Shown piece by piece: positions 61,901 through 64,000 of a stretch of 64,000 nt of DNA. How positions within the stretch are numbered: position 1 is the first letter of the stretch; each line of letters begins with the position of its first letter. Under the pieces are notes generated by a model. That model was not told where the DNA came from. It was given only the letters and a program-made list of their open reading frames with translations, and made no database searches. Source of the DNA: Haliotis asinina (lineage: Eukaryota; Mollusca; Gastropoda; Lepetellida; Haliotidae); contig NC_090288.1 of NCBI RefSeq assembly GCF_037392515.1, positions 19,252,969 to 19,316,968 on the forward strand. The letters are read 5' to 3'. The position numbers were made by a program, and so were the translations under genes.

Positions 61901-63347
61901 GTAATCCACCCCAGGAAATGTATTTGAATACCACAGCAACCAACACAGGTATACCCCATATTATGTCAGGGAGGCATGCCCCTAGGATTGGTTGAAATTT
62001 TGTTCGGGGAAGAGAATTGTGCACTGTTGTCAAAAAGATCGTTTTAAGGTAATTAGATGTCAAAATAAGTAGTTGTAATGGCGATGTTTCATTTATAACA
62101 ATGTCAATAAATGATTTATGTATTTGTACTCCCTAGAGTATATGTGATCTTTTAGGACAGAATTGTTTGTTTAATCATCAAGTGCAATACAAATTGAAAT
62201 GATAGGAGATAATGAGGGAGAATGAATATTTGGTATATTGTCAGAGCATTTCCTACGTCAGAACAAGAGGTAGTGTAAGGCTCGGGGGACATTGCATCTA
62301 CTATGGTATCAGTTTACACGAATAATAAATTGATCTTGTCGACATTTAAAGCCGAATCGTCTCTCCACCAAGTGTTCTTATAACTACATTATAAACGTAA
62401 TCCAAAAGGTGAGCAAAGATTGTGAAATGATCCTGCGTGTTTGGAGAATGTCCAGTCTAGCTTATGTGCTTCAGTGACCTTACACAATGACCAGAGATTG
62501 TAAACAGTGATAAATACATGTGACTTGGATATCAGTAATGAGAAAGTGGCCATACACTGGTGTAATGTGTAGTATCACCACTTCCACTATTGTTACATAC
62601 TAGTAATATGCCGATGAATAAGTTCAGTGGATATCAATTAGTGTCATGGAAATTAGTGCTTAATGAAAAAAGTGCTTGCAGTAATTTCATGATTTATAGT
62701 ATTCATTATTGCAATATAAGCAGTCATGTCTAAACCCCAGTGTATCATGGAATTACAGAGCAAATATTTCAGGACATTGTAGTTGATAGATCATCATTCA
62801 AGAGAAAATATATACTGTGCATTCACCAGCATGAACGGTACTGGTGAAGGTGAAGGCCATACTGGTTAACTGTCTCAAAGAGTAACAGTAACATGTACAG
62901 CTTGCATAGAACAAGCTGTCAATTTAAGGTTGAACTGTCCAGATCACCACATCTAATGGATTAGTTTAAGGAAGGTAAATTGAAAGAGATCACCCATTAA
63001 GCGTGACATTTATGAATTAGGATTGACATGGTGCCCATTATGCTGCCTTATAAACACAAGTCGTCCAGTGCCCCCTGGTTCATATTCAGGCAACCACAAA
63101 ACATGCAAACTGCATTACCTGTGTAAATATGCGCCTATTTTTGTTGCAGGTGATTCCTCGTTCACTGGAGAGGATGTATTTTTTGTGTCTATTGGTATAG
63201 TTGTGGCAATCATTGTCGGAGTCATTGTGCTCATCATCATCATTGCGGTGGCCATCATCTGCTGCTGTTGTAAACGTAAGAAGCGGAAAAGAGGACCCCA
63301 ATATCAGGCAACATCCACCTCTCCTCCACCACAGGTCCAGCCATCAG
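55888..63347 (+). CDS. Gene B: CUB-like single-pass membrane protein, paralogue of gene A (3' end outside window)
   Basis: Four coding exons join in frame: 55888-55966, 57917-58149, 58439-58568 and 63150-63347, giving 213 complete codons so far. Introns are GT-AG with phases 1, 0, 1, 1, identical to gene A. The product has a signal peptide (1 to about 24), a CUB-like domain (about 27-148) with cysteine pairs C35/C63 and C87/C109 plus an extra pair C76/C118, a transmembrane helix (about 158-184), a four-cysteine juxtamembrane cluster and the stop-transfer KRKKRKR. C87 to C109 spacing equals C95 to C117 in gene A. The frame also reads to a stop at 63371, but the GTCTGT donor at 63348 keeps the phase-1 junction of gene A, so a tail exon beyond the window is expected. 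Likely a surface receptor; ligand unknown. Confidence 0.8.
56065..57779 (+). mobile_element. 5'-truncated LINE with 12-bp target-site duplication, in gene B intron 2
   Basis: The direct repeat CATAGCGATATG flanks it at 56053-56064 and 57780-57791, and an A-rich tail (57,750-57,777) marks the 3' end. The body starts within the reverse transcriptase: LDHGKEVVAVFCDISEAFDK, VPQGSVLGQLLFL, LFADDTSVYV, then the C-terminal region ending in NPCVCA- and CACGY-type segments. ORF2 has few breaks: a TAA near 56,626, a TGA near 57,061 and a frameshift near 57,310. Relatively young. The clade is probably Jockey/CR1-like, not certain. Confidence 0.88.
57917..58149 (+). CDS. Gene B exon: first half of CUB-like domain
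   Basis: Acceptor TTGTTTTACTTTCAG and donor GTATGT bound 233 nt, phase 1 in and phase 0 out (residues 27-104). It carries C35, C63, C76 and C87 and the strand GICITFDKFHINDCTVKLKI, which aligns with RLRIYVTDITIFDCGTVLQI of gene A. Confidence 0.85.
58439..58568 (+). CDS. Gene B exon: second half of CUB-like domain
   Basis: Acceptor GTTTACTTACAG and donor GTGAGT bound a 130-nt exon, phase 0 in and phase 1 out (residues 105-148), the same length and phases as exon 3 of gene A. It starts RTLTC and ends NKNYNFQIHIQES. Confidence 0.85.
58646..59440. repeat. Duplicated block carrying 72-bp tandem units
   Basis: A flank (CTTGTGTATTTCACAAAGTT, TTATTAGGTGGTTCCTACAT) followed by 72-bp units (GACTTGATGTTATTCTCCCT, GACATGACAGGGATGTACTC, CAGCTTACCTCTACACCGTT) occurs twice: 58,646-58,983 with about 3.5 units and 59,214-59,434 with about 1.9 units. 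It lies in gene B intron 4. Confidence 0.9.
59441..60870. other. Gene B intron 4: nothing recognised
   Basis: AT-rich, no exon-like frame with matching phase was found. Confidence 0.45.
60875..61205 (+). repeat. THAP-promoter repeat, copy 2 (in gene B intron 4)
   Basis: Roughly 300 bp match the upstream part of copy 1 at 2.09-2.39 kb in the same orientation. Shared blocks include AACGATTTTCAGTTAGTTG and GACATGCTGAAT/GGCATGCTGAAT, with ACCACAGACAGGTTATGTAA matching ACCACAGATAGGTTGCGTAA. The THAP frame after ATG is lost to a stop within four codons. The copy has an extra ~50 bp near its start with a doubled GTGGTTAAT. Confidence 0.6.
61245..61730. repeat. Imperfect inverted repeat with a third partial copy
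   Basis: The left arm (GAGTTATAAAATCAAAACTA, CTTTCTAG, AAGGATTTTGCATGAC) pairs with reverse complement of 61,440-61,560 (AAGTTATGAAACCTAACCTA, CTTTCTCC, TAGGATTTTGTACGAC). A third direct partial copy is at about 61,660-61,725 (ATCAAAACTACTTCCTA, GTTGCATGACTCCACTTGTA). Identity is about 65-75 percent by eye; perhaps an old foldback element. Confidence 0.45.
61731..63149. other. Gene B intron 4, 3' end: nothing recognised
   Basis: No repeats or coding features seen up to the acceptor at 63149. Confidence 0.45.
63150..63347 (+). CDS. Gene B exon: transmembrane helix
   Basis: Acceptor TATTTTTGTTGCAG opens a 198-nt symmetric exon (phase 1 to 1). It encodes a helix rich in Ile and Val (about residues 158-184), then CCCCKRKKRKR and a Ser/Pro-rich start of the cytoplasmic tail. 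The cysteine cluster at the inner membrane face could be palmitoylated, which is inference. Confidence 0.85.
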
Positions 63348-63364
63348 GTCTGTCACACTATGTC

Positions 63365-64000
63365 TACTTGTAGCAGCATGTCACACTATACTAGTAGCAC
63401 CATGTTACGCTACACCTGTAGCAGCATGTCACTCTATATCTACTTGTAGCAGCATGTCACACTACTTACATTCACGTGTAGCAGCATGGCACACTATATC
63501 TACTTGTAGCAGCATGTCACAGTACATTCACCTGTAGCAGCATGTCACACAATATGTACCTGTAGCAGCATGTCCCGCTACATTCACTGTAGCAGCATGT
63601 CACACAATATGTACCTGTAGCAGCATGTCCCGCTACACTGTAGCAGCATGTCACACTACATTTACATGTAGCAGCATGTCACACAATATGTACCTGTAGC
63701 AGCATGTCCCGCTACATTCACTGTAGCAGCATGTCACACTACATTTACATGTAGCAGCATGTCACACAATATGTACCTGTAGCAGCATGTCCCGCTACAT
63801 TCACTGTAGCAGCATGTCACACTACATTTACATGTAGCAGCATGTCACACAATATGTACCTGTAGCAGCATGTCCCGCTACATTCACTGTAGCAGCATGT
63901 CACACTACATTTACCTGTAGCAGCATGTCACACTACATTTACCTGTAGCAGCATGTCACACTACATTTACCTGTAGCAGCATGTCACACTACATTCACCT
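63365..64000. repeat. GTAGCAGCATGTCACAC minisatellite, running off the window end
   Basis: About 21-23 units of about 28 bp (GTAGCAGCATGTCACACTAC plus ATTTACCT). A longer period of about 92-95 bp (a CACACTAC, CACACAATATGTACC, CCCGCTACATTCACT triplet) is visible from 63,540 to 63,900. It starts 18 bp after the donor of the gene B transmembrane exon. Confidence 0.92.

Noticed and set aside
63201-63449. Second plus-strand frame over the gene B transmembrane exon
   Set aside because: It is out of frame with the signal peptide and CUB exons and runs into the minisatellite.

Overview
The window looks like nuclear DNA of a marine mollusc, most likely a vetigastropod such as an abalone. It is AT-rich, genes are split by long introns with GT-AG junctions, minisatellites and microsatellites are dense, and there are LINE, Tc1/mariner, MULE-like and LTR-element remnants. 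The taxon call rests on several copies of an interspersed repeat (an AGCAGTATTCCAGCTATAT core followed by a CTGTAAATAATC box) that I recall as very abundant in Haliotis. This is recollection, not a search result.

Three host genes can be assembled from splice sites and codon phase. (1) Gene A, minus strand, 22,610 to 11,058: five coding exons, 488 residues. It encodes a signal peptide, a CUB-like ectodomain, one transmembrane helix and a long Ser/Arg-rich cytoplasmic tail. (2) A RING-finger gene, minus strand, 32,060 to 29,770: two coding exons, 384 residues, with a perfect C3HC4 RING and a C-terminal coiled coil. (3) Gene B, plus strand, 55,888 to beyond the window: signal peptide, CUB-like ectodomain, transmembrane helix and basic stop-transfer, with its last exon outside the window. 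Genes A and B are paralogues. Their four visible introns have identical phases (1, 0, 1, 1), their third coding exon is 130 bp in both and starts with Arg-Thr-Leu, and the second cysteine pair has the same spacing. They point away from each other with the RING gene between them.

Layout. 1-10.8 kb: no host gene; a THAP-type zinc-finger remnant with its promoter repeat, a LINE inserted in a 40-bp minisatellite, and a Tc1/mariner relic inserted in a 60-bp minisatellite. 10.8-23.2 kb: gene A, with a 0.9-kb GC-rich minisatellite and SINE-like copies in its introns. 23.2-29.7 kb: intergenic, with a MULE transposase fragment and local duplications. 29.7-33.3 kb: the RING gene, with a foldback element upstream. 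33.3-45.9 kb: intergenic, holding a broken Tc1 element, two remnants of another DDE transposase family, a Gypsy-like fossil and a LINE scrap. 46-64 kb: gene B, with a probable noncoding first exon at 46.0 kb, a LINE with a 12-bp target duplication in intron 2, 72-bp tandem units and a second THAP-promoter copy in intron 4, and a minisatellite running off the end.

The most interesting item is the small family of CUB-like single-pass membrane proteins. Gene A may use two alternative last exons; both would end in Val with PDZ-ligand-like tails, but only one carries the RS-rich cytoplasmic region.
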